Below the pieces are notes generated by a model that saw only the letters and a program-made list of their open reading frames with translations, did no database searches and was not told the DNA's origin. A stretch of 64,000 nt of DNA from Fen-1058 sp964398185 (GTDB taxonomy: Bacteria > Chloroflexota > Anaerolineae > Fen-1058): positions 1 through 64,000 of the forward strand of contig CAYNML010000016.1 in the NCBI GenBank assembly GCA_964398185.1, given 5' to 3'. Shown in pieces: positions 17,907 through 26,117 of this stretch. The first letter of the stretch is position 1. Each line of letters opens with the position of its first letter. The translations under genes were made by a program, and so were the position numbers.

Positions 17907-18635
17907 ATGCCAGTATTGCCTGACCCCGAAGATACCGAAACACAAGCGCTGCACGATTACGCCGATTTCAGCGGCCAGCGCGTGCTGGAGATCGGCTGCG
18001 GCGACGGGCGTTTGACGTGGCGCTATGCCAATCGCGTCGCGTCCGTCGTCGCGATCGATCCCGATGCCGACGATATTGCCACTGCCCTGAAAGACTGCCC
18101 CGCCAATCTGCGGCACAAGATCGTATTTCACGCGCTGCGCCTCGAAGACCTGGACATCCCCGCCGAAAAGTTTGACCTCGCCCTGCTCTCCTGGTCGCTG
18201 TGATGAATGGCGCGCGCGGGCATGGTCCATGCCCTTGAGAAAATCTACAGCCTCTTGAAAGACGACGGCCTGTTGCTCGACATCCATCCGACGAATGAAC
18301 CGGCAGCTATCGCCGTGCGCCTGCGCGAACAGCTCATTCCGGCGGGTTGGCTCACTGAGAGCGACGATTACGTGGAATACGAGTGGGCGGATGAAGCGCT
18401 GCAACGCATGGTCGATGATCAACGCTTTGCACTGGAACGGGTGGGCACGTTCGAGTTTGTGTGGCACGCCGATTCGCTGAGCGATTTGCGCGCCTATCTG
18501 GCTGAGGAATGGAAGGACGCCATCATCGACGAGCTGACCGCCGGACGCATTGAAGAGTTGCTGAAACTACCTGTGACCGACAAAGAGATCCTGGTCAGCG
18601 AGGCCATTCGCATCGCGCGGTATCGCAAACGATAG
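17907..18635 (+). CDS. SAM-dependent methyltransferase with two in-frame UGA codons; candidate selenoprotein
   Basis: Class I methyltransferase. Motif I is VLEIGCGDGRLTWRYA, the acidic loop AIDPDAD, motif IV FDLALLSWSL. The frame then meets two adjacent TGA codons (18201-18206) and continues in the same frame as MARAGMVHALEKIYSLLKDD, DGLLLDIHP and an intact C-terminus to 18635 (about 242 codons). Without readthrough the protein stops after motif IV at 98 aa. From memory, related proteins have Cys-Cys after SWSL; this was not checked. Seventeen bases after the second TGA a six-pair stem with loop GGTCC begins, fitting bacterial SECIS spacing. A YqeB-like selenium/molybdenum gene is convergent downstream. 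The alternative is a pseudogene with a double stop. Confidence 0.6.
18218..18234 (+). promoter_or_regulatory. SECIS-like hairpin after the tandem UGA codons
   Basis: GGGCAT-GGTCC-ATGCCC: a perfect six-pair stem with a five-base loop starting GG. The loop starts 17 bases after the second UGA and 20 after the first, within the roughly 16-37 base window described for bacterial SECIS elements. The GGTC part of the loop matches the one I recall for E. coli fdhF. The bulged U of fdhF is absent. Confidence 0.5.
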
Positions 18636-18666
18636 GGGCGCGGTAGTCGCGCCCCTATCGTTTGCG
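18624..18666. terminator. Bidirectional terminator between convergent genes
   Basis: Perfect 19-bp inverted repeat CGCAAACGATAGGGGCGCG / CGCGCCCCTATCGTTTGCG with loop GTAGT. It contains the last codons and stops of both the methyltransferase and the convergent YqeB-like gene, so each protein ends in RKR. No long U-tract is present. Confidence 0.7.
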
Positions 18667-19470
18667 ACTCAAATACATCACCGCTTCCAACACGGCGCCG
18701 CCCATGGCCCACGCTTTGTCTGAAATGGTAAAGCAATTTTCAACCACGCCACGCGGATCGACATCGGCCACTTTGAGGCCGGCAGAAACCGGCAGACCAT
18801 CGTGCAGGATGCCGCGCAGCACGCCGTCGATCTGCGCCGTCACAGCCCACGCCGCGGCGGTAGTCAGCACTTGCCCGATCGCTTCACCGGCAGCCACGCG
18901 ATCGCCGATCTGACGCAGGGCGCGAAAAGTGCCGTCAACCGGCGCGCGCAGCACGCGCCGCGCCGCCTGTCCGCCCACGTCACCCGGCGTGCCCGAATCG
19001 GGCTGCGCCGCGCCGCGGTAGTACACCCGTCCCAAGTGGTGCCCGCGCTGTGTCTCGATTACCGCATGACAATCGATGCCCGCCGTAAAACCTGGTCCCA
19101 ACGCAATCACGATCGGCGCATCGGCCAGGCGGGTGCCCGTGTTGCGCTTCGCCATGATCGCGTCGATCACGGCGATCGGGCGGAGCGAGACCGCCGCTGC
19201 GCCAGCCGGATCGATCAGCACCGGGATCCGATCGGCTGCCCACACCCGATCGGCTTCCGCCGCCCCTGCGATCCGTTCGCCGATCGCGCCTTCCACTTCG
19301 ATCGAACCCTCGTAGATCGCCGCCGCAAACGCCACCGTGCGGCGAATCACCAGCGGCTGCGGCAGTTCCGTGACAAGCACCCGCCACCCGGCGCGGTGCA
19401 GACGCAGCGCCACGCCCGTACCCAGATCGCCCCCGCCGCGCAGCAGCACCAACGGACGTTCAGCCGACAT
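18655..19470 (-). CDS. yqeB: YqeB-like selenium-dependent molybdenum hydroxylase system protein
   Basis: 271-aa protein of the EF2563/YqeB family, found with selenium-dependent molybdenum hydroxylases. The N-terminus has a nucleotide-binding motif VLLRGGGDLGTGVALRLHRAGW, then VTELPQPLVIRRTVAFAAAI, with IALGPGFTAGIDCHAVIET and RGHHLGRVYYRGAA in the middle. The C-terminal part is biotinyl/lipoyl-like (RVLRAPVDGTFRALRQIGDRV). The start is set at ATG 19470, overlapping the MFS stop by 11 bp; an in-frame extension to 19590 lies wholly within the MFS gene and looks spurious. It probably helps add selenium to the cofactor of the nearby hydroxylase. selD is not in the window. Confidence 0.85.
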   Translation of the reverse strand: MSAERPLVLLRGGGDLGTGVALRLHRAGWRVLVTELPQPLVIRRTVAFAAAIYEGSIEVEGAIGERIAGAAEADRVWAADRIPVLIDPAGAAAVSLRPIAVIDAIMAKRNTGTRLADAPIVIALGPGFTAGIDCHAVIETQRGHHLGRVYYRGAAQPDSGTPGDVGGQAARRVLRAPVDGTFRALRQIGDRVAAGEAIGQVLTTAAAWAVTAQIDGVLRGILHDGLPVSAGLKVADVDPRGVVENCFTISDKAWAMGGAVLEAVMYLSRKR

Positions 19471-20782
19471 GGGTCTTGTCCTTTCCCGCCACTTGGCGCG
19501 GATCGCGCAGGCGTGACAACGCCCATGCTGCCAGCAGCAACAAAACCAGGCCCAGTATAAACACGCCCTCGTATCCGACCGCGTCGACAATCAGACCGCT
19601 GACGGCGGTGCTGATGTAGGCGATACCCAGCACGGTATTGGTCAGCCCGATGTAGATGGCGCGATCGTTGGCCGGCGCTACTTCCAGCGTCAGGTTTATC
19701 GCACCAATGCCCACACCGGTCTCGTAAATGCCCATCAGGGCGAAAACCGGCACGAACAAATACAGGCGCACGGTGGCCGGCACGTCAGCGGCTTGAGCCA
19801 CCGGCGGAGCCAGCACCACCCACACGAGCATCAGCACGCCGCACGCCGTAGCCAACTGCATCACCAGCTTGTTGCCGCGCCGATCGCTCAAGCGCGACCA
19901 GACGGGATTGATCACCAGCGCCGTCACCGTCCGCACGCCCATGTACAGGCCGATGATCGAGGGGGGCGCGCCCAACACGTTGATCGAATAGATCGAAAAG
20001 AAGGGCGCTGCCACATACGACAACAGAATGGCCACGCGCGCCAGCAGCATGTAACGCAAGTTGAGGTTATGGCGCGGCAGCCGGAACGCGCGCTGCAGAT
20101 GGGCGGCAAAGGTGACGCCGTCATCACGCACTTCGCTGCGCGGCTCTTTCACCAGCCCAAAGGCCGTCAAGCCCACCACCGCCGATACGAACGACACAAC
20201 AAACAGCACGCCCACATTCTGCGGGAAAGGCGTCGGATTACTTTCAGCCAGCATGATCCCCACCAGCACGCCCGCCAGCAGGCTCAACAGACTGCCGGCA
20301 AACATGCGCGCGCCAAAATAGGAGCCGCGCCGATCGGGCGGGATGGTCTTCGCCACGATCTCCATGAACGGCAGTCCTGCAAAGCCTGAGGCCAGCGAGT
20401 TGACGGCATAAGCCATGAAAAATACCAGCAGCAACAGCGCTGGATTCCCGGCCAGCGCAAACACCGCCAGCGTCCAGACCAACCAGGCCACCATGCGGAC
20501 CGCGGCCGCCCGCCGGTACAACGGCTGCTTCAGCGGTTCACGCTGCAGGCGGTGCGAGATGAACAACTGCGGCAGGAACCAGCCGGCGTCACGCAGCGGG
20601 CCTACCAGTCCGATCAGAAAGTTCGACCCGCCCAGCTGCTGCACGAACCACGTCAGCACGGTATCGATCGACATCAAGGCTTCAGCGAGAATAAAGCCTC
20701 CGCCATTGATGATGCCCAATGCAAAGTTACGCCGCAAATGAGGGTAGGTTAGTTCCTCGGTATTTTCGCTGGAGTTTGGCAC
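19460..20782 (-). CDS. MFS transporter
   Basis: 440-aa major facilitator with about 12 membrane segments. A basic loop after the second helix pair is visible (HRLQREPLKQPLYRRAAAVR), and the two six-helix halves are separated by a cytoplasmic loop near residues 210-230 (VKEPRSEVRDDGVTFAAHLQ). The segment GLPFMEIVAKTIPPDRRGSY resembles the MFS loop between helices 4 and 5. The substrate is unknown. It overlaps the downstream yqeB-like gene, so the two are probably co-transcribed, which might hint at transport linked to the hydroxylase substrate or product. Confidence 0.85.
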   Translation of the reverse strand: MPNSSENTEELTYPHLRRNFALGIINGGGFILAEALMSIDTVLTWFVQQLGGSNFLIGLVGPLRDAGWFLPQLFISHRLQREPLKQPLYRRAAAVRMVAWLVWTLAVFALAGNPALLLLVFFMAYAVNSLASGFAGLPFMEIVAKTIPPDRRGSYFGARMFAGSLLSLLAGVLVGIMLAESNPTPFPQNVGVLFVVSFVSAVVGLTAFGLVKEPRSEVRDDGVTFAAHLQRAFRLPRHNLNLRYMLLARVAILLSYVAAPFFSIYSINVLGAPPSIIGLYMGVRTVTALVINPVWSRLSDRRGNKLVMQLATACGVLMLVWVVLAPPVAQAADVPATVRLYLFVPVFALMGIYETGVGIGAINLTLEVAPANDRAIYIGLTNTVLGIAYISTAVSGLIVDAVGYEGVFILGLVLLLLAAWALSRLRDPRQVAGKDKTHVG

Positions 20783-20909
20783 AATAGCCTCGTATATGAA
20801 GGCTCGGTCACATGCCTGACCATGCCCAAGCCGCCGCCAGCGATTATATCACTGCCCTACTTCCAGAGATTGACCTAGCCGCAACAATTGACCTCGTTCT
20901 AAAGAACCT

Positions 20910-20938
20910 TTGCGCCTGAGTGTAATCTACGCTATAAT
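20910..20938 (+). promoter_or_regulatory. Sigma-70-type promoter of the Ser/Thr kinase cluster
   Basis: TTGCGC (20910-20915), 17-base spacer, TATAAT (20933-20938). It lies about 58 bp before the kinase ATG in the gap between divergent genes. Confidence 0.65.
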
Positions 20939-20996
20939 CCCTAGAAGATTTATATCAAGCTCTCACACGATCTTCAGTTTCCACCTGACTACTGCC

Positions 20997-22883
20997 ATGA
21001 GCCTCGACACCCGCCAGATTCAATCTGCCAAGCCGGCTCCCGCTGGAGGAGTGGATGGCGCGTTGGCGCCCGGGCGCTTGCTGCAGGATCGCTATGAGAT
21101 TATGGGCATCCTGGGGTTGGGCGGCATGAGCGCAGTCTATCAGGCGCGCGATCGGCGCTTTCCCGGCGTTATGAAGCTGTGCGCCGTGAAGGAGATGAAG
21201 AGCCACTCGCTGGACAAGCAGATGCGCCAGGTCGCCGTGCAGAACTTCGAGCGCGAGGCGAACATCCTGGCGACGCTGAGCCATCCCGCCATCCCCAAAG
21301 TGTACGACTACTTCAGCGAGGAAGCCCGCTCGTACCTGGTGATGGAATTCATAGAAGGACGCGATCTGGAAGCCGTGCTCAGTGAGATGACAGGCTTCCT
21401 GCCGCAGGAGCAGGTGCTGGAGTGGTCCATCCAGTTATGCGACGTGTTGCAGTTCCTGCATGACCACAACCCGGCCATCATCTTCCGCGACATGAAACCA
21501 TCCAATGTCATGCTGGACAAACATGGTCGCCTGCGCTTGATTGACTTTGGCATCGCCAAGAATTTCCAGCCCGGCCAGAAGGGCACGATGATTGGCACGG
21601 AAGGCTACAGCCCGCCTGAGCAGTATCGCGGCATTGCCGATCAACGCACCGACATTTACGCGCTGGGCGCCACGCTGCACCACATTCTGACACGGCAGGA
21701 TCCGCGCGTCGAGCCGCCGTTCTCATTCCACGAGCGGCCCATTCAAACCGCCAATCCCGCCGTGACCAGCGACTTTGCCCAGATCATCATGCGGGCGCTG
21801 GAGTATGAGCCCGATCGGCGCTGGCCTTCAGCCGAAGAGATGAAGCGCGCCCTGGGTCTCCTGCGGCCGTCGGCTGTGGCGCATTATGGCGCGCGGGCCA
21901 CGGCCCACATCGATAGCGGTGACATCCAGCCGCTGTGGACCTTTGCCTGCGAAGATGAAATCCGCTCGGCGCCCGCGCTGGGCAGCGGCGTGTTGTACGT
22001 GTGCTCGTACGATCACAACTTGTACGCCCTCAATGCGGCGACGGGAAAGTTTCTGTGGAAGTACGCCACCGACGGCGGTATCGCCGGCTCACCGTGCTTC
22101 ATCGACGACCGGGTGATCATCGGCTCTGATGATCGCACGGCCTACTGCATCAATGCCCAGACGGGGCGCATCGCCTGGACTTGTCCCACGCAGGGCCGGG
22201 TGCGGTCATCGCCGCGCGCACAGTACGGCCATGTTTTCTTTGGATCGGACGACCGGCGGCTGTATGCGGTGAACTTGCAGAGCGGACGCGTTTCGTGGAA
22301 AGTGGAGATGGATGGACCGGTGCGCTCGTCCGTGGCCATTGGCGACGACCTGCTCTATTTCGGCGACGAAGCCGGCTCGATCTACTGCGTGGACATTCGC
22401 GGCACGATCAAGTGGCGCTACTCGACCAAGCGGGCGGTGACCTCGTCGCCGGCTTTCTACAAAGAGCTGCAGATCGTTGTCGTCGGGTCACAAGACGGCA
22501 CGGTGTATGGCCTCGATGCGCAGAGCGGCTGGGTGGTGTGGCGCTTCCGCACGGGAAAAGCCGTGATCTCGTCGCCCTGCGTCCAGGATGGCGTGGTGTA
22601 CATCGGTTCAGCCGACACCAACGTCTATGCGCTGGAAGCCAAGACGGGGCGCCAGATCTGGAAGTACGCCACTGACGGCCAGGTCAATTCATCGCCGGCC
22701 GTGGCCAACGACTGTCTGTATGTCGGCTCGGTCGACGGGATGTTGTACAGCCTCGACGCCAAAGTCGGCACCTTGCGCTGGCGGGCGCACACCAATGGCG
22801 CCGTCATCTCGTCGCCCATCGTCGAAGATGACGCCGTCTACGTCGGCTCCAACGATCGGTTGGTCTATGCCCTGCCGGTTTAG
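20997..22883 (+). CDS. Ser/Thr protein kinase with C-terminal PQQ-like beta-propeller
   Basis: 628-aa Hanks-type kinase. The kinase domain (about residues 30-300) has glycine loop GLGGMSAVYQA, ATP-binding Lys in CAVKEMK, catalytic loop FRDMKPSNVMLD, LIDFGIAK and the activation region GTEGYSPPEQY. A propeller of about eight PQQ/YVTN-like blades follows, with repeats such as VYIGSADTNVYALEAKTGRQ. No transmembrane helix separates the halves, so the propeller should be cytoplasmic, unlike many bacterial sensor kinases. ATG 20997 fits the promoter spacing. The kinase heads a PP2C, J/VWA, FHA and response-regulator cluster, suggesting phospho-Thr signalling. Confidence 0.93.
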   Translation: MSLDTRQIQSAKPAPAGGVDGALAPGRLLQDRYEIMGILGLGGMSAVYQARDRRFPGVMKLCAVKEMKSHSLDKQMRQVAVQNFEREANILATLSHPAIPKVYDYFSEEARSYLVMEFIEGRDLEAVLSEMTGFLPQEQVLEWSIQLCDVLQFLHDHNPAIIFRDMKPSNVMLDKHGRLRLIDFGIAKNFQPGQKGTMIGTEGYSPPEQYRGIADQRTDIYALGATLHHILTRQDPRVEPPFSFHERPIQTANPAVTSDFAQIIMRALEYEPDRRWPSAEEMKRALGLLRPSAVAHYGARATAHIDSGDIQPLWTFACEDEIRSAPALGSGVLYVCSYDHNLYALNAATGKFLWKYATDGGIAGSPCFIDDRVIIGSDDRTAYCINAQTGRIAWTCPTQGRVRSSPRAQYGHVFFGSDDRRLYAVNLQSGRVSWKVEMDGPVRSSVAIGDDLLYFGDEAGSIYCVDIRGTIKWRYSTKRAVTSSPAFYKELQIVVVGSQDGTVYGLDAQSGWVVWRFRTGKAVISSPCVQDGVVYIGSADTNVYALEAKTGRQIWKYATDGQVNSSPAVANDCLYVGSVDGMLYSLDAKVGTLRWRAHTNGAVISSPIVEDDAVYVGSNDRLVYALPV

Positions 22884-22898
22884 AGCTGTGATTAATCA

Positions 22899-23765
22899 AT
22901 GAGTTTGCTGCGTCGGATACTTGGTCATTCAAAGGAAGGCGTCCCTATGCCTGCAGCCGAAAGCGCTCGATCTGCCAGCCAGCCGCGCGGCTTCCATTTA
23001 GTGGTGGGCCGCGCCAGTGATGTCGGCCTGGTGCGATCTCATAACGAAGATGCGTCGCTGATGATGGAATCGGTTATCGAGGGCGACCAGGTGGTGGAAA
23101 CCGTCGGCCTGTTTGTAGTGGCAGACGGCATGGGCGGACATCAAGCCGGCGAGGTGGCCAGCGTCCTGGCCGCGCGGATTGTCGCCAGCTATGTGATGCA
23201 GGATGTCTACATTCCGTATCTGCGCCAGACCGCGCATCAAGCCGATCAACCTTCGCTGACCGAAGCGTTGCAACAAGCCGTTGAAGCGGCCAACCAGGCC
23301 GTGCACGAGCAGGTGCCCGGCAGCGGCACGACGCTGACCTGCGCGCTGCTCATCAACTCGCGCGCCTACCTGGCGCACGTCGGTGACAGCCGCGCCTATC
23401 TGTACTATAATCAGGAACTGAAGCAGATCACGCGCGATCATTCGTACGTTGACAAGTTGGTGGAACTGGGTCAAATCTCCCCGGAAGCTGCCGCCATTCA
23501 CCCGCAGCGCAACGTGCTCTATCGAGCAGTGGGTCAGGGCGACCAATTAGAGATTGACATCCACCTGTTGGACCTACCGCGGGCGGGACGATTGCTGCTC
23601 TGTTCGGACGGCCTGTGGGGCATGCTTTCAGACGACATCATCCAGGCGGTGCTCGCTTCGGCGCAGTCACCGCAAGACGCGTGCCAGGAATTAATCGCCG
23701 CAGCCAATGAGGCAGGCGGCCGGGACAACATCACGGCCATTGTCGTGGAAGGTGCAGGTGGATAA
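22899..23765 (+). CDS. PP2C-type protein phosphatase
   Basis: 288-aa PPM/PP2C Ser/Thr phosphatase, the expected counterpart of the upstream kinase. Motifs: SDVGLVRSHNEDA (metal-binding Asp), VVADGMGGHQAGEVAS, GSGTTLTCALL, AHVGDSRAYLY, ITRDHSYVDKLVELG, LLLCSDGLWGMLSDD and GGRDNITAIVV. All metal-binding Asp positions appear intact. It starts 15 bp after the kinase stop and ends 5 bp before the next gene. The first ~30 residues are basic and unstructured. Confidence 0.94.
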   Translation: MSLLRRILGHSKEGVPMPAAESARSASQPRGFHLVVGRASDVGLVRSHNEDASLMMESVIEGDQVVETVGLFVVADGMGGHQAGEVASVLAARIVASYVMQDVYIPYLRQTAHQADQPSLTEALQQAVEAANQAVHEQVPGSGTTLTCALLINSRAYLAHVGDSRAYLYYNQELKQITRDHSYVDKLVELGQISPEAAAIHPQRNVLYRAVGQGDQLEIDIHLLDLPRAGRLLLCSDGLWGMLSDDIIQAVLASAQSPQDACQELIAAANEAGGRDNITAIVVEGAGG

Positions 23766-23770
23766 AGTCG

Positions 23771-25255
23771 GTGACGACCATCAACCCTGACAACGATCTC
23801 TATGCAGTGCTGAATGTTCCGTTTGACGCCACCGTTGACGAGATTCGGCACGCCTATCGCCAGCTGGCGCGACAAGTGCATCCGGACATGCAAGATGCGC
23901 AGGGAACGGCCATGCTGTTCCGTCAGGTTCAGGAAGCCTATGAAGTGCTGAGCGATCCGAACCAGCGCGCGTCGTATGATCGGCTGCGGATGGAAGCCGG
24001 GTTATCCCCCAAATCGATCTTCCAGTGGAAAATGCAACCCAGCCGCACAGCGCTGTCGGTGGGGGTAGATGAGCAGGTGGTCTATTTGCTCTTTGACATC
24101 GCGGCCGGCCAATCGGACCAGGCGCGTGGCCGCCAGGCGCTGAATCTGTGCCTGGTATTGGATCGCAGCACATCGATGCAAGGCTCGCGCCTGGAGCAGA
24201 CCAAGGCGGCGGCGCAGCGCATGATCGATTCCCTGGCGCCTGATGATGCCTTGAGTATCGTTACTTTCAGCGACAAAGCAGAAGTGGTCTGGCCCAGCCA
24301 GTTGTTGACGGATCCCATCAAGACCAAAGCCAAGGTCAGCGCCATCCAGGCTTCAGGCGGCACAGAGATACTGCAGGGACTGCTGGCCGGGCTGGTCGAA
24401 ATCGATAAGCGCCGCACGCAGTATGCCGTCAATCATCTGATCCTGCTGACCGACGGCCAGACGTATGGCGATGAAGACCGCTGTCTCAACACCGCCGAAG
24501 AGGCTGCCAAGCGCCGCATTGGCATCAGCGCCATGGGCATCGGCGAGGATTGGAACGACACGCTGCTGGACGCCATCGCCAGCCGCTGCGGAGGCGTGTC
24601 GCAATACATTGCCTCCACGGGCGAGATTCAGCACTTCTTGCGCGAACGGTTGCAGGGGTTGAGCACCGTCTATGCTGATGACGTGCGGTTGTTACTCAAG
24701 CCGATTGATGGTACGCGCTTGAAGAGCGCCTTCAAGTTGACGCCGTACATTGAGCGCATCCCGCTCGAAAACGAAACCCTGTCGCTGGGCGCGCTGCAAT
24801 CGGATACGACGGTGAGCGGCATTATTGAACTGGTGGTGGACGCGCACGACGCCGGTGCGCACCGGCTGGCGCAGATGGAACTGCGGGGCAATATCCCGTC
24901 CCGCCAAATGGATGACGCGCGGCTGCGCCAGGATATCACGTTCACGTTTGATCCGAATGCCAATCCCAACACGCCCGCACCCTCGCACATTCTGAGCGCA
25001 CTGGCCAAAGTGACGATTTTCCAGATGCAGGAAGGCGCGCTGAACGCGCTGGAAAAGGGCGACGTCGTCGGGGCCACCCACCGCCTGGAAACCATGGCGA
25101 CACGCCTGCTCGATATGGGCGAGCATCAACTGGCGCGCGCCGCCCTGCTGGAAGCAGGCCGTCTGGCGCGCAGCGGAAACCTGTCACCGGCCGGCCGAAA
25201 AGCGATCAAGTACGGCACGCGCAGCTTGATTCTGGCGTCGCCTAAAGAACGATAA
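23771..25255 (+). CDS. J-domain protein fused to a von Willebrand factor A domain
   Basis: 494-aa protein. The N-terminal J domain (about residues 8-75) has an intact HPD (QLARQVHPDM) and the usual end YEVLSDPNQRASYDRL, so it can in principle stimulate an Hsp70. A VWA domain (about 115-310) follows, with MIDAS motif LDRSTSMQGS and LLTDGQTYGDE. The C-terminal part is beta-rich then helical. The GTG start has no strong ribosome-binding site and sits 5 bp after the phosphatase stop. With DnaK encoded 1.7 kb downstream, it may recruit DnaK to a specific client. The fusion is uncommon, and its link to phospho-signalling is inferred. Confidence 0.9.
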   Translation: MTTINPDNDLYAVLNVPFDATVDEIRHAYRQLARQVHPDMQDAQGTAMLFRQVQEAYEVLSDPNQRASYDRLRMEAGLSPKSIFQWKMQPSRTALSVGVDEQVVYLLFDIAAGQSDQARGRQALNLCLVLDRSTSMQGSRLEQTKAAAQRMIDSLAPDDALSIVTFSDKAEVVWPSQLLTDPIKTKAKVSAIQASGGTEILQGLLAGLVEIDKRRTQYAVNHLILLTDGQTYGDEDRCLNTAEEAAKRRIGISAMGIGEDWNDTLLDAIASRCGGVSQYIASTGEIQHFLRERLQGLSTVYADDVRLLLKPIDGTRLKSAFKLTPYIERIPLENETLSLGALQSDTTVSGIIELVVDAHDAGAHRLAQMELRGNIPSRQMDDARLRQDITFTFDPNANPNTPAPSHILSALAKVTIFQMQEGALNALEKGDVVGATHRLETMATRLLDMGEHQLARAALLEAGRLARSGNLSPAGRKAIKYGTRSLILASPKER

Positions 25256-25271
25256 AGCTAACTAAGGACGA

Positions 25272-25787
25272 ATGAGTATGATCGAATGCCCTTCTTGCGG
25301 ACACCTGCATCGACCCGGTACCTTGTTCTGCAGTGAATGCGGCGTCTATTTGCTGACCGGTGGCCCGTTGCGCACCGAGCCGCTGCCAGAATCCGATCTG
25401 CCCACCACGCGCGCCGATCCGTGGGAGAGCGGGGACAAGGCGGGGGCTGGCGAGGCGCAGCGCGAAACGATGCTGATCATTGTTCCCCCCAGCGGACGGC
25501 AGTTGACGCTGCCCGCAGAAGGCGAGGCGGTGATCGGTCGGCTAGATGCCACGCGCGGCGTCTTCCCCAACATCGACCTGACTCCGGAAGGCGGACTGGA
25601 AGGCGGTGTATCGCGCCGGCACGCGCGCATTCACAAGCAAAAGACCCAGTATTTCATTGAAGATCTGGGCAGCGCCAACGGCACGTTCCTGAACGGCCAG
25701 CGCTTGACGCCCTACCTGCCGCATCCGCTGCATGACAACGACGAGCTGCAACTGGGCCGCGTACGTATTCAGGTGTCGGTGCGCTAG
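25272..25787 (+). CDS. FHA-domain protein with N-terminal zinc ribbon
   Basis: 171-aa protein. Residues 1-25 form a zinc ribbon (CPSCGHLHRPGTLFCSECG). A flexible acidic linker comes next, then an FHA domain (about 80-170) with GRLDATRG, VSRRHARIHKQ and GSANGTFLNGQRL, the phospho-Thr-binding signature. FHA proteins read phosphorylation by Hanks-type kinases such as the one at 20997. AAGGACG precedes the ATG. Part of the same operon. Confidence 0.92.
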   Translation: MSMIECPSCGHLHRPGTLFCSECGVYLLTGGPLRTEPLPESDLPTTRADPWESGDKAGAGEAQRETMLIIVPPSGRQLTLPAEGEAVIGRLDATRGVFPNIDLTPEGGLEGGVSRRHARIHKQKTQYFIEDLGSANGTFLNGQRLTPYLPHPLHDNDELQLGRVRIQVSVR

Positions 25788-25822
25788 TTTGCCGCCAGAC
25801 ATGCTGCCACCAAGGTGCCGTT

Positions 25823-26065
25823 ATGCCCTACACGCTACTGATGCACATCGTCGGCGAGCCGACGATTCTGGCCGAAGCTGAACAACTGCCCAGCCCGGGC
25901 GATGCCACGATCACAGTAACCAACCTGCGCCAGCGCGACGGCAAAGATTTGAGCAACGTCGATCCGGGGACGACGCACTTCATCTTCCCGTGGACGCGCA
26001 TCAATTTCATCGAAGTGCTGGGCGCCGAAGAAGAAGAGGAAATCGTCGGGTTCGCTCGCGACTAG
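25823..26065 (+). CDS. Hypothetical 80-aa protein
   Basis: Small acidic protein I do not recognise. It has a beta-rich core (MPYTLLMHIVGEPTILAEAE, ATITVTNLRQRDGKD, THFIFPWTRINFIEVL) and a run of five Glu near the C-terminus. It lies between the FHA and response regulator genes in the same direction, with short gaps, so it is probably a real operon member. Confidence 0.65.
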   Translation: MPYTLLMHIVGEPTILAEAEQLPSPGDATITVTNLRQRDGKDLSNVDPGTTHFIFPWTRINFIEVLGAEEEEEIVGFARD

Positions 26066-26117
26066 TCAAACAACCTTGGGCGGAGGCAGCCAGCACCGCG
26101 CAGGGTTTTTCACGCCT

